From positions 86,629,711 to 86,693,710 of the forward strand of contig CM039463.1 of assembly GCA_022414725.1 (NCBI GenBank): 64,000 nt of DNA, given 5' to 3'. The translations under genes were made by a program, and so were the position numbers. Under the pieces are notes generated by a model, which was not told where the DNA came from, did no database searches, and worked only from the letters and a program-made list of their open reading frames with translations. The number at the start of each line of letters is the position of its first letter. The stretch's first letter is position 1. This stretch comes from Microglena sp. YARC. Its lineage: Eukaryota > Chlorophyta > Chlorophyceae > Chlamydomonadales > Chlamydomonadaceae. Below are positions 42,505-53,519 of this stretch, piece by piece.

Positions 42505-43190
42505 TTACTGAGCAGACCTGATCACAATCATGGTGTGTGGAATTGGGCCTGTGGTTTTTCCTGAACTGGGGTCAAGGAAAATCCTGGCGCCCTTAGGGTA
42601 AGTTGCTAGTACCCTAAACTTGGGGTTCTTGCCCCTAAGGTACTTCCTAAACCAAATAGCATCTGGCCATTTTGGCAATAGTGCTGTGCAAATTGTGTCA
42701 GAGGGTGAGGCTACCCAAGCCGCATACAGGAGATCCAGAGTTGTTCCTAATGCAGAGAATGGGATGTTGGCCCAAGACACTTGGCCAGAAAGTGATTCCC
42801 AGTGTGATACAAGTGGGTGTTGGATGGAGAACCATTTTGTGCACCCGTCATGCTTGTTGTACCCATCTGCTGCAGCAAAGCAGTCAATGGTGGCTGGGGG
42901 GTTGTTATGCCTGTCAAAAAAATTGAACATGTAATGGTTGTTGGTGCTGCATGCTTTTCCCCTGCTGGGGGCGTCTGCAGGGTTTAACTCTCCCTTAACA
43001 TGCTTGGCTTTGACAGTGAAACCATACTTAAGGCCTGTGAGTGCCATCTGTGCCAGAGCATCCCTGATGCCTGGTATCCTAGAACCCCCCTTATTCACAG
43101 CTGAAACAGCTTGGACATTGTCCATGTAGCAAAGTACTGACGTTCCTGCCAGTTCATGTGCCCAGTGCTGCAAGCAAATCATGCATGCTT
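42505..43190 (-). CDS. RNase H domain
   Basis: MICLQHWAHELAG...VLCYMDNVQAV (catalytic Asp in MDN), HVKGELNPADAPSRG, then CFAAADGYN and SVWAN-like PF..L..., the usual order in DIRS-type RNase H and its C-terminal extension. The link from the RT frame (ending SYPWP at 43228) is broken by two stops over about 40 bp, so the RNase H start is damaged or lies across an unrecognised intron. Confidence 0.9.
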
Positions 43191-43227
43191 CGAGTTATAG
43201 GATGCCTATATGCACATGTTGCCTGTT

Positions 43228-44300
43228 TTATGGCCAGGGATAAGAGTATGTGTCATCGCCCAAAGTTCCACCTGCACCGAATACCTTGCTGGCATCTGTG
43301 TACATGTGGACCTTGAAGGCTTTACTGTCCACGTGTACATCCTTTCTGGCCAACATGCTTTCATGTACCCCTACCGACTCATGCCACTCCATCTCCAGAG
43401 CCCTGTCCCAAAACTCCAGGTCACTTAGTGTGCCCTGTGTCCAAGGGATTACAGCCTTTAGTTTGTGAGTGGTATGGTTGGTGGTGACAGGATATAAGGC
43501 ATCAAACAGGTGTTGGATGTGCAAGTATCCCCAAGGTGTCACCTTAGACGCCCAGACTAGCTTCCCCACTAGGCATTCAAGTTCTTTCCTTCTGAGGATG
43601 CCTCCCTCCTTCCTTGACTGTAGTGTCTTAAGGACTTCTGCTCTGTACAGTTGCTTCTTGTGGGCCGGGAGGTCCATTTTCAAGAGAGGTGCATCTAGCA
43701 GTAGCCCTAGCACTTCCAGTCTGGTTGTGGGTTGGGTGGCACCTTCATCTTTAGAGGGATTGAACTCTAGTCCTAGCAGTTCAGCTTCTCTGTCCATGAT
43801 CTCGAAGGCCCTCTGCATGTCTACGTGTGTATCAGCCCTGATGGGGTAATCATCCACATAGACATCACAGGTGGCCTTGACACCATGCTCATTGAAACTG
43901 TGGTTGAAAATCAACCTGGAGAAGTTGGTAAACTCACAGAAAAAATGGGGGCTCTGGGCTGTGCCTTGAGGGAGAGCTATCCATCTACCGATTTTACCTG
44001 TCACGGGGTGTCTGAATCCCATGTACCTCCTAGCTGGAGGATGCAGGGAAACATGATAAAATCCATTCGTCAGATCTCTTTTACCCAACATATCTGTTGT
44101 GGTGAGCGTCTTCATGAATGTTTCAGGGGTGGTGAGTGAGCAAGGTAGCTTGTTCATACAACCATTTACCCCAGTGATGGTGGGATCTACTAGAATCCTA
44201 GCCTTGCCATTAGGCTTGATCCTAACCCCGAACGGGTTGATGCAGCTAACAAAGTCTGCCTGGTCCTGATCTGCCTGCAAGAACTCAATCAGGCCAGCTT
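43228..44300 (-). CDS. Reverse transcriptase of the YR element
   Basis: LIEFLQADQDQADFVSCINP, GVRIKPNGKARILVDPT, RDLTNGFYHVSLHP (first Asp), LPQGTAQSPHFF, CDVYVDDYPIRAD (YVDD catalytic pair, near 43850-43860), LGLEFNPSKDE, and the thumb/connection ELECLVGKLVWASKVTPWG. A frame change at about 44300 separates it from the upstream frame 44289-44570 (MGECGNLVDEMYQP...), which may be the Pol N-terminus. Confidence 0.93.
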
Positions 44301-44570
44301 CTCAGCCTTATCTAACTCAGAGACAAGGGGGGGGAGGTTGAGCAAGGCACTGGTGTGGTTGTTCACCTCTATGGGGGCTGGAGGGGTGGTCTTCCATTCC
44401 CAAGAAACAGGGCCTAAGGCTGCTACAGGACAGGGGACTCCTAATTTATTCGCCCAGAATATCCATCTCTCAGCATTCAGCTTGATCCCAGACGAGTTGA
44501 ACCACTTTTCCCTGTCTTCCAAGTCATGGGGTTGGTACATCTCATCCACCAGATTCCCACACTCCCCCAT
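44289..44570 (-). CDS. Probable N-terminal part of Pol
   Basis: 93 codons (GIKLNAERWIFWANKLGVPC...NLPPLVSELDKAEKLA) run to the start of the RT with a one-base shift at about 44300. It starts 40 bp after the Gag stop. No separate domain is recognised; a linker before the RT is the simplest reading. Confidence 0.6.
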   Translation of the reverse strand: MGECGNLVDEMYQPHDLEDREKWFNSSGIKLNAERWIFWANKLGVPCPVAALGPVSWEWKTTPPAPIEVNNHTSALLNLPPLVSELDKAEKLA

Positions 44571-44609
44571 CTCACCTACAATGAAGCAGGGAGGGCCTTG
44601 TTAGAAGGC

Positions 44610-45598
44610 TCACTTCTTGTCATCCCCCTTTGGCGATTTCCTCTGCCTCTTGTTCTTGCCTTTGTAGCATTGCTCAGCCGAGTGGCCTTCAATGCCACAG
44701 TGGCTGCAGCGCACCGGCCTTCCGTCCTTCGCTTCAGCCCGTTCCTTCTGGTAATCCAGGGAACGTCTGATTTGCGGGGCGAGGGCGATGCATGCATCCT
44801 CGAACCTACCCCCCTTAGCCAAGCTTACTAGCTTGTCCCACTGATCGTTAGAAATTTCACCGAAAGGTTTCATTCTTTCGATCAACAGCTCGTGCGCCTT
44901 CTCAATCCCGAGGGCTTTGGTCAGGGCACTCCACTGGACCTCATAGAGGTTGCGGGCAGCCTTGTACTCCCAGAAAGCATAGAAGCAGGTTTTGAAATTG
45001 CCTGCTGCCTGTGCCGCGGTGTACAAGGTGCTCAGGGTCCAAATCGTGTCCTGCATGGACTTGATAAGGTTCCTGGGGGTATCGAACGCGCACAAACCCA
45101 GGGTATTCCACACGATCTCGTCCGGTTTGCCCTCCCCATCGGCGCACTCTTGGACAAGGGCCGAGACTTTCGTCTTGACCTTGCACTGAGCTGTCGATGG
45201 TGAGTTCAGGGCCATGAGTTTATCCAGGAAATCGGCTGGCATCTGGTAGGTCTGGGGATTTGCATGGAACTCCGATAACGCCTGACCACATTTCATGTAG
45301 GTCTGGTGAGATCACATCCCCAGATCCTTGATACCCAGAGCCACTTCGATAGTTTGGTAAAGTTCAGGCCGTTCAGCTCGGAGTTTCTTGAGAGCCCTGG
45401 GGCTAGCAAGTCGATCGTGCAGGTCAACGAGGGCCTGATCCGGAACTTTCGGTAGGTCGACTACTAAGCCTGGCGCTGCCCACTCATCTTTCGATGGGTT
45501 GGGATTGCGGTGCTTTTGAGTGCGATCTTTTTTCGAAGGTCCGTGTGCGTTCGTCGTTCGGTTCGCGGGAACATCGGGTAGGATTTCGACGTGGGGAT
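44610..45598 (-). CDS. Gag exon 2 with CCHC zinc knuckle
   Basis: From acceptor ttcag/ATCCCC the frame reads PHVEILPDVPANRTT...VPDQALVDLHDRLASP..., has one in-frame TGA (45312-45314), then MKCGQALSEFHANPQ... to a C-terminal CSHCGIEGHSAEQC (C-x2-C-x4-H-x4-C nucleocapsid knuckle) and a basic tail. The TGA may be a mutated Trp or Arg codon. The helical middle part is consistent with a capsid domain. Confidence 0.85.
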
Positions 45599-45855
45599 CT
45601 GAACGGACAGGTAGGGGGGGGGGGGGAACGCATGGTTAAAGATCTGGGAAAAAAGGCAATGAACACGGGTGGGTTCTGTAGGGGGATAATGCTAGCACGG
45701 GCAGGGCGACGCAACCTACAGGGCTAACAGGGCTGCTGTGCAAAGGCACTGAGCAGAAAAGGAAGGCAAAAGGAGAACGCGAGGGTCGACTAAGGTCCGC
45801 GGTGCAAAGGGGGGGGGGGGAGAGAGGAAAGAAGACGGGCAAACAATACTCTCAC
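45599..45855 (-). other. Spliceosomal intron in Gag (257 bp)
   Basis: Donor AATG/GTGAGA and acceptor gttcag/ATCCCC give a clean phase-1 join (ERN-D-PHVE). Both flanks are coding and the intron interior is C-run rich with stops. Inferred from frame and splice signals only. Confidence 0.7.
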
Positions 45856-46211
45856 CATTCCTCTCCTTCTTCTTGATGGACGCTTGCAAGTCCTTGATGA
45901 TCCCGTTGGCCTCCACCAACTGGCGCAACAGTTCGGAGTTGACCGAGGAGGCGCGAGCGCTTGGATCCGAGGAGGCGCGAGCGCTTGGATCCAGATGTCA
46001 CAGATCTGGAGGGGAGGGAGTCTCCCGGCTGTGACCCTTGAGGCTTGGAGGAGCCCTTGGTCTTGGCTGGGGCGGTCTTGGCTGGGACGGCCTTTGCTGG
46101 AGCGATCTTGGCCTTCTTGGAGGTCTTGGTAGGAGGCGCGTTGGTCTTCTTGGGTGGGGCGGGCTTTCTGCCGCCGGTCTCCATGCGCGCGGTCTTCTTG
46201 GTGCGGGCCAT
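45856..46211 (-). CDS. Gag exon 1: histone H3-tail-like N-terminus
   Basis: ATG at 46211, 31 bp inside the end of A1. The protein opens MARTKKTARMETGGRKPA; histone H3 opens M-ARTKQTARKSTGGKAPRK, so 10 of the first 13 residues after Met agree, including Lys4, Arg2, Arg8 and the TGG, while Lys9-Ser10 are Met-Glu. A Lys/Ala/Pro/Thr-rich stretch like a linker-histone tail follows (KKAKIAPAKAVPAKTAPAK), then SELLRQLVEANGIIKDLQASIKKKERN, a short coiled coil, just before the donor. One extra base near 45990 (in a GG) puts head and coil in different frames; a 24-bp duplication GGATCCAAGCGC... is adjacent. I call it the start of Gag because of position and splice phase. Confidence 0.75.
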
Positions 46212-46241
46212 GGTAATCGAACCTCGAAATTTGGTAATCGA

Positions 46242-46487
46242 AACTCGAAATTTGGTTCAGATCAAGGCTCAGCAGCTTGGGGCACCAAGAATTTAGTGCC
46301 CCCAGTGACTGTGCACTTGATTTTATACCGGGCAGGACAGTACTGCTTGGAAAACACTGGCGTTGGTTACTCCTGGTTTTGCCCGGGGGTTTACGGGTAT
46401 TTGAAATATGAATGCGTCCTGCGGAATCTTACGTCGCGCGGCTGAATACTCCATTTCACCCACTACTGTGTGGGAAATGCGGCATTC
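46242..46487 (-). repeat. Split direct repeat A1 (left terminus)
   Basis: 246 bp matching A2 (40438-40683), ending ...GGCATTC at the host junction with pol of element 2. A shorter tandem echo (cgaaatttggtaatcgaa) follows it at 46212-46241. Confidence 0.93.
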
Positions 46488-47450
46488 GCGCCCGTACTTG
46501 TTCTTCTTGAACCAGTAACCGTTTCTGGAAAACTTATCGCGGAGGCGCTTGCAGCCCGGCGTGAAGTTTGAGTCCTTTTTGTATCCAGCCAAAATTCGAT
46601 CCATGATGGACGAAGAGGAGGGAGTCGACGCAGCGGGCATATGCCGACTGCGACGTCGCGTTTCCTTGACCGGAACCGAAGGTACGGGGAGAACCGTCGG
46701 TCTGCGGGGTAGAATATCAACGACTGCGGGAACGACTGCAATAGGACATTGCTTTTTCGATCGAGGCCGGCATTCGCTGACCAAGAGAGAGAAGACCAAC
46801 AGCTGGTGCGCAACCGCGACGTTGGCGGGGGCAGAGAGGTTGGGATTGCGACTGACCGGGTCTGCCATATTATTGCGACCCGCGCGATACTCCCAAGTAT
46901 AGCTAAAGGGCGCAAGGTCCTCCTGCCATCGGCCCATGCGTCGTGAAAGGACCGCCTTGGTGTCAAAATACGTGAGCGGATTGTGGTTAGTGACCAATGT
47001 CATGTGGGAACCTTCGAGGTAGCATCGCCACTCGGTCAACGCGTGGACGATCGCTAGCATTTCTTGTTCCGTCGTTGTATGATTCAGCTCCGCTGGGATA
47101 TACTTCTTGCTGGCAAAGGCGATGGGGTGTTTATCTTGTAAGAGCACCGCGCCCGTACCAAGCAAAGATGCGTCGGTAATGACTTCGAAAGGTTTGCTGA
47201 AATCCGGCAGTGCGAGGACTGGAGCGGATAGCAAAGCTTCTTTGAGGTCTTCGAATGAGACGAGATGTTCCTGTTTGAACAAGGTGCCTAGTTCACCCTT
47301 GATGTTAGACAAGGTTTGAAGAGGGGCAGCGAGAGACGAATAGCCTTGGATAAATTTGCAAAAATAATTGCACAAACCGAGGAATGAGCCGATCTCTTTC
47401 GCCGTTTTTGGAGTAGGCCAGTCACGGACTGTGCTACTTAACCTTTTTCG
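46488..47450 (-). pseudogene. RNase H and connection of element 2 Pol
   Basis: TVRDWPTPKTAKEIGSFLGLCNYF...LAAPLQTL (connection), then RNase H: FEVITDASLLGTGAVLLQ (Asp), TTEQEMLAIVHAL (Glu), VTNHNPLTYF (the catalytic Asp of TDH is Asn here; element 3 keeps TDHNPL), ending KFSRNGYWFKKNKYGRE at the tyrosine-recombinase element. Confidence 0.93.
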
Positions 47451-48787
47451 GATCAACCTTAATTCCGTCGCGTCCAATGTAATGAACCAGGAATTTAACT
47501 TCTGTTTTGTTGAAGAAACATTTGGAGAGTTTCGCGTAGAATTCTTTGTCCTGGAGGACCTGGAGAACCGTGGCCAAGTTGGCCAAGTGCTCCGCCGGAG
47601 TGCGTCCGTAAACCAAGATATCGTCTAAGTAGACCACGACGAACTTGTGCAAGTAGGGCGCGAATATTTGGTTCATGACCGCTTGGAATGTGGCCGGCTC
47701 GTTCGCCAAACCCATCCCAAGGACTTTAAATTCATATTGACCCATCGGGGTAGTGAACGCAGTCTTCGGCGCGTCCTCGTCCAAAATTCGTATTTGGTAA
47801 TAACCAGACGTGAGGTCTAGGGAACTGAACAAAGTAGCTCCACCTAGATAGACGATCAATGGTCTCGTCAATACGGGGAAGGGGATACCTATTTTTAATC
47901 GTGATGTTGTTGAGTGCTCGCCAATCGCAAACAACACGGTATCCCGTTCCACCCGGTTTCGCTATGATCATAATCGGCGCACCGTACGGGGACGAGCTCG
48001 GGGCGATGAATCCTTGCTGCAAAAGGTCGGAGACGTATTCCTCACATAGCAGGGTCTCGGCTGGACTCATGCGACGATTTCTGCGATATGGCGCGTAAGC
48101 ATTGTCTTGCGTTTTGATGACGTGAGGTATAACTCGATGGTTAGGAGTCCCCATAGGCAAATTGTTGAAGACTTTGCGATACTTCCAAAGGAGAGCGCGC
48201 AGGTCGCTGTCCAAGATGAGCGTTTTATCGTTGTGGTCAAGGATGTTGTCGCGGATCCAATTTTCGAAATCCATGCTTGCCACCGGCGGACCAGGTAACG
48301 GCCCGTCGGACGGCAATAATTTTGTCAGCAATTTCGCCCGTTCATCGGCAGTGACGTTAGACGCCGGCAAATCCGCTCGTGATTCGCGGAGATTGACCAT
48401 GACATGGTTAGCGCCAGCCTTTAAAAGCTTTGCTGCCTTGCGACCCGTAATGACTGGGTCATCGGTTGACTTGCCAGAAAGTGCCATAGTGAAGAAGGAA
48501 TGAGCCGTTTCGTCCCGCTGTCTGTTTATAGGGGTTATACAGCAGCCGTACCATTTGAGCGACAATGTCATGCGATCGTAGTCGAGGACGGCCCTTTCGT
48601 CGCGCATCCAGTCGGATCCGAGGATTAGGTCTAATCCTCCAGGAAGTTTGTCGACGACATGGACAAACACTTTGCCAACATATCTTTGTATGTGGATAGG
48701 GAGCGTGACCGTCCCGCGGATTTTGACAATCCCGTCGTTAGCGCAAGTGAATCCGTCGCATTCGTTTTCCCAAGGGCGGATGTGCAA
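47434..48787 (-). pseudogene. Reverse transcriptase of element 2
   Basis: Starts in the region after the protease (KLPGGLDLILGSDWM, i.e. the second half of the aspartic protease fold), then RT motifs AYAPYRRNRRMSP, GFIAPSSSPYGAPIMIIAKPGG, RVVCDWRALNNITIKNRYPLPRID, a frameshift near 47830, LFSSLDLTSGYYQI (Asp), [23 protein letters not shown] and [11 protein letters not shown] (catalytic YLDD). Another frameshift lies near 47440. Confidence 0.93.
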
Positions 48788-49649
48788 ACCAAGAACCTCA
48801 GCCGTTTGTTTTTTCCATAAGACAACCCGTCGCGCCCGAATCCGCCAATGTGAGCAATTGCTTCGCTCCTGATCGGGCGTTGAATAGCATATCGGGGGCA
48901 GCAGCGGAGTTGACTTCGTATACCCGATTGGCTCGCGTCATGAGCACGGGGGAAGTATTCGTATTTCGTTGTGCGTGATTGCGACGGATGCACTTCGTTG
49001 ACCGTCTGGCAGCGATTTGTTTTTCGCGAACTTTGGGATCCAATGCCTCCGACCACCAGTGTTTGTTTCGACGGGTTTCAACCGGACTGGGGATGCCCTA
49101 CTCAGGTGCGGGGCCAAAGTATACTGCCTTGGTCACGTCGTTGATCGCGTGCCAATCCTTTTTGATTTGGACGGCCCGTTCGGAGTCGGGAGGGTCATAC
49201 CATACTTGGATGGCGACCTTATTCGAAGGTGACCCCTTGGGGCGGGGTTTCATATGGTGATCGAACGATTGATACTCCTTAAATAACTCCATACCTTGGA
49301 GGAGACTGGAGGCATGTTTATCGTTACTTGCATTTTTCGGGAGGATGAACATACCGGATGTGTCGAAGGGTGCATCGTTTTTGCATTCCCAATAGTGTTC
49401 TAACACCGACACGACGTCTTCCGGAATGGGGTGCGCGTATATGAACTCGTTTGCGATGGAGACTCGCATGCCAAACTCCGTAGAGAACTTCAGTGGACAA
49501 GGGGACGACAAGGCATTAGTAGAAGTTGCATCAATAGTTGGGGTTAAGCCCAAGTTAGAAAACAGTTCCTCTTGAACTTGTAACAAGAGCTCAAGTGGCT
49601 CGACTACTACTACTTTATCGTCGCCAATTGCACGATCCAGGCTTGTCAA
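48788..49649 (-). pseudogene. Pre-protease region and aspartic protease of element 2
   Basis: 49098-49649 encodes FSTEFGMRVSIANEFIYAHP... (no recognised domain, conserved in element 3). 48798-49043 after a frameshift encodes KQLLTLADSGATGCLME, with the protease active-site DSG. A further shift precedes LHIRPWENE at 48787. Confidence 0.88.
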
Positions 49650-49743
49650 TACCTGACCGGCCGGTTCCTATTCCCAAATTGGGATGGGACCGTTGCCGCC
49701 AAGGGCCCAGTCGGGACACGTAGTCTCATTGAGGGCCGGCCAG

Positions 49744-51156
49744 TTAGGCAAGTCCCGCAAGCGGCGGGCAGTGTCCGTCAGCATTCAGCGACCGCACACA
49801 TGTCCTCATGTAGCGTAAACAGAAGAAGCAGCGAGCTCCGTTCTGAAGCCAGATGGTCTGCCCGACGCTGACCGATTTGTTCATATGCATCGCATTCTGA
49901 GGGTCTTGACCCGAACAATCGGGGGTCCGCGGCCCGCTGGGCTGTGAACGGCCCCGACCAGCACCCTGTCCGTATCCTCCTCGACCACCACGGCCCGCGC
50001 CGCGGCTAATAGAGCCTCTCCCGAACGTGCGATCAGCACCTTGCAAACTGAGGACCTGCGACCTTGGCGATCCACCCAGCTTGCCGATGTGCGCCGGTTG
50101 CGTCACACTACGTCCTCCACCACCTCGGCCACCGGCCGGGTTGCGACTACTGTTGGCCGCCAGTTTGGGGCTCTTGGCTGGGCGAGAGTTCATCTCCCCG
50201 CCGTTGTCGGTGGTCCTTACGCCCTGCGAAGAGAAAGAATCAGTGTCAGAATCGGAGGGGGGGGGAGTTGGTAAATTGGACGCGATTGAATGCAAGGTCC
50301 TTACCCGGGTATTTAGTATCCGCGGGGCGCTTGAATGGATACCTCGACTTTTGATTAGCGTAACCTCCCTCTGATGGCGATCGTGCTTGTCCGTCAAGGA
50401 TTTGCCACGAGCGGCGACAACTTTCCTCGCCTCGTCCAATTGCAGATAGCGGAACAAATCCTCCATCGTTTCGAACATAGTACCAGACTCGCGCCGAGAG
50501 TGTGTACCGGCGCGGAGTTCGTCGTACAGTCCCGTACGAAACAAGTTTAACTTTTCGCGATCGGTGAGATCGGGGACTTTGCGAAATTCCGACTTGATGG
50601 CGTGGTAATAATTCTGCAATGATCGAGTATCTTGGCGGAAGCCACCTTCGTGTAGTTTGGTGAGAGCGACGTGTGATTCCGTTAATAGCTCGGGCAGGAG
50701 GAGCGATTCCGCCCATGTAACGATTCCCATGAAATCCAACCCGTCCAACTCATTGCTAGACCATGCCTCGTTGTAAGTGATGCGGAGTTGGCCAGTGAAT
50801 GCGCCCGATAGATGTGGAACAATGCGCTCGAACGGACCAAGGTAACCGTCGGCGAACTGGAGCTCCATGATCGTGGCCACATTGAATACCCATCGGCGCA
50901 ACTTAGCCCTAGAGCATTTGTCCGACAGTTTGTGTTCAATGAGACGTAATTCCTTTCGCATTTCAGTAACACGCTTGGCGAACCCATTGTCGTGATCAGA
51001 GTGACGAGTGGCGCGGTTGGTTGGCGGGAGGTAGGGTGATCGGCGGGAGCGAACCAAGCTCACCTGGCGGGCCTTCCGGGGCCAGGTGTGTGACCGCGCG
51101 AGCCTGTCGCGTCGGCGAAGGGGTGTCTGCCGGCAGCGTAGCTGCGCGCTTCGCAC
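49744..51156 (-). pseudogene. Gag capsid and C-terminus of element 2
   Basis: RRWVFNVATIMELQFADGYLGPFERIVPHL...AWSSNELDGLDFMGIVTWAESLLL...REKLNLFRTGLYDELRAG matches the retrotransposon gag (capsid) pattern. Then come a Ser/Pro linker, an Arg-Gly-rich segment (RGGGGRS, RGAGRGGRGG) suited to RNA binding, and a Cys cluster CFFCLRYMRTC..HC rather than a classic CCHC knuckle. Confidence 0.85.
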
Positions 51157-53156
51157 GAGGTCGAACAGGGGCCGGGGGATCCGCCGAAGGTACTTCGGGC
51201 GACGTTGGGGGCTCGGGCTGACTAGCCCGAGGAGCGCGATCCGAGGTCGGTGTGACAGGTGGAACCTGGCGGGGCGAACTTGGGGAATCGGCTAAGTCGT
51301 GGTCCGATGACGAGTAGTCGGAGACCGAAAAGGGGCCGTCGGGTGGTATGGGAGCGACGGTCGGTGCTGTCGGCAGGGAAGGGGTAGCGCCCCCCCGCGG
51401 GATCGAACCACGTTGCATTTTGCCAGTGAGACCATCCGAAGGGGCATAGACGTCGGGGATTCGAAATGGTTCTGGATCAAACGCCGGGGCTACCTGAGCG
51501 ACAGCTAGTTTATCAAACAACCCTGAATTCCCCGCAACCCGCAACCCGCCTGTCAGGTGCACGAGGCAACGTCTCGTCCATTTTGTCGTCATTGGCCTCC
51601 GCCGCTGGGTAGTGGGCTAGCAGCTTAGAGCCTTTGAGGGCGGCGTCCTTGTCGGCGATGTCCTTGATGTTCAAAGGCATGAAATGCATCCAGTTTTGCT
51701 TTCGCATCTTGGATGCTTTGAACAGACGGGTCATACTGTCGCGGAGATCATCGATCGCCTGCAGCGATTCCACGATGTTCTCGGACTCGCATTCCAGGAG
51801 GAGCCCGTCAGCGTACTCGTTCATATGCGCCGCCAACTTTGCGTCGGCAGAGGGCGCGACGGGGTGGTCCGCGGAGTGGTAGTGGAGAAGACCATCCGAC
51901 TTCGCAGCCTTGGCATAGGTTGGTGCCGCCTTAATCTGGCGGCCGCGCAGAAACGCCTGCTTGCGCGCAGAGACGGGGTCCAGAGGGGCGGCGTCGTCCT
52001 GACGAGCGGACTGAGGAAGCGCATGCTTGCGCCCGACAGTCCTGCCGTTCCCAACCCCGTGGAAGAGGGCGGCGTCGCTGGTAGAACCGCCAGGGTCCTC
52101 AGTGTCCATCGGCACCGTCTCGTTGCGCGCCGCAGTAGCGTGGTGCGCCGCGATCATGGCCATGACTTCCGCTTGGGTAAGAGCGGTGGTAGAGGCAGCA
52201 GCGGGAGCAGCGACTGGGCGCTTACCGAAGGCGACGTACTCGTACTCGCGAGTCAGCTGCGCGACGACCTCAGTCAAGCGAGCGTTCTCAGCGAGAATGG
52301 GGGCGAATTCTGCATGGGGGGAAGGACGTGGCGAGTTAGGCAATGGCGTCGGTTTAGGGGGATACAGTGTGCGATTCACGGGCAAAACATTGCGAGGGGT
52401 ACCCAAGCGGGAAGGTGTGTCCTCAATATGAGCAAATGGATTGAAAACCGAGAAAGGCAGGTTGGTTCTATACCCATTAGGCGTAAGACTGCGCTCACCT
52501 GCTTGAGATCGAGTAAGGTCGGTCTCTTTAGCCTCGAGTGCCGTGCGCAACGCATCCATAGCGGACTTGGCGTCCGCCGCGGCCAGAGTGAAAGCGGCCT
52601 GGAGGTCGCACACTTCCTGGCGACTGTTAGCCAGATCCCTGCCGAGGAAGCAGTGGCTGTTTAACAGCTCTTGCCGCTCTGCAGGATCGCCATTGGCCGA
52701 CGCGGCCTCGGTAGCCGCGCTTGAGACAGCGAGGCGGTGCACCAGGTCAGCGATGTTGGCGTCCTTAGCGGATACCGCCGTCGTAAACTGGTCGGTAAGG
52801 GCCGAGGTGGCGATGGCGGCCTGATCGAGCTGCGCGCGGAGGTGCCCAATTTGCTCCGCCGCGATCAGGTGCCTAGGCATATGCTCATGCCGCCTGCGCT
52901 CCGCGCCAGCGTGATAGCGAGCGCTGACCTCCTCGAGACAAGGCCCGGTCAGCGGCGTCGTCGTCGTCGTTGGGGCAATGCCCGCGCTCATAAGCGGGGC
53001 AGCGGTCGGCGCACCCGAGGGTGCCGCCAGACCACCGAAGCCGGCAACCAGAGGCTGCAGCGTACCCACTAAGACAGAGGGCCGCGCGTCGGCAGATGCG
53101 GACTCATCCAGCGTCGCACCGAGCTCAGTGTCGGGCTCAGTGTCAGACAACGCCAT
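50996..53156 (-). pseudogene. Gag N-terminal half of element 2
   Basis: MALSDTEPDTELGAT... to about 51540 is open for 547 codons: an Ala-rich coiled-coil region (HLRAQLDQAAIATSALTDQF...), then a Pro-rich part, then HFMPLNIKDIADKDAALKGSK. A frameshift near 51540 leads into the frame 50996-51592 (LFDKLAVAQVAPAF..., then Ser/Pro/Thr-rich). Compared with element 1, roughly the first 30 residues and most of the leader are missing, an internal deletion. Confidence 0.82.
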
Positions 53157-53245
53157 CCCTTCAGGATTTATTTTTGCGATTAATTCGAAGAAAAATTCGT
53201 ATGCGTGCGTATGTGTATGCGTGAGGTCCCTAAGGAACGAAACCA

Positions 53246-53257
53246 GCTCCGCTACCA
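53246..53257 (-). promoter_or_regulatory. Primer binding site of element 2
   Basis: Minus strand TGGTAGCGGAGC one base after the 5' LTR, identical to the site at 32790. Confidence 0.7.
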
Positions 53258-53258
53258 G

Positions 53259-53519
53259 TGTAACAGCTCAAGGATGCCTACAGCAGCTTGGGGGTTAGTC
53301 TAGGGAACAGGCTACGTGATGTAAGTTTACGTGTATGTCGATATGGGTGAACTAGCAGGACAGGTGGGGTGTTACCTAAGTAGGGGATGTAGAGTGGCTC
53401 TGAATGAACGTCTTCGTGGTAGGAGTAGAAGGGTTCGTTCCAAGTAGCTCGTGTCAATGTACGCAACGTGTGCGTTGTGAGCGATGAGGCAGTACATGGG
53501 TATGGTACTGTATCATGTG
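53259..53519 (-). repeat. 5' LTR of element 2, inner part
   Basis: 261 bp of the LTR ending TATCATGTG, where the LINE entered. The outer 86 bp are at 57628-57713. Confidence 0.92.

Larger units (their letters stand above)
39933..46487 (-). mobile_element. Tyrosine-recombinase retrotransposon (DIRS order, PAT/Ngaro-like)
   Basis: Reading right to left: terminal repeat A1 (46487-46242), Gag with an H3-like N-terminus, RT, RNase H, PHD finger, tyrosine recombinase, then B1 (41086-40684), A2 (40683-40438), a 102-bp spacer and terminal B2 (40335-39933). A1-ORFs-B1-A2-B2 split direct repeats mark the PAT/Ngaro type. Repeat pairs have equal lengths (246/246, 403/403) and look nearly identical, so insertion is young. 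All three junctions share ATTC, and no target duplication is seen, as expected for recombinase-mediated insertion. There is no integrase or aspartic protease. A few frame lesions are listed with the ORFs. Confidence 0.95.

Noticed and set aside
51684..52664. 326-codon plus-strand frame
   Set aside because: Antisense shadow of the GC-rich gag gene of element 2.
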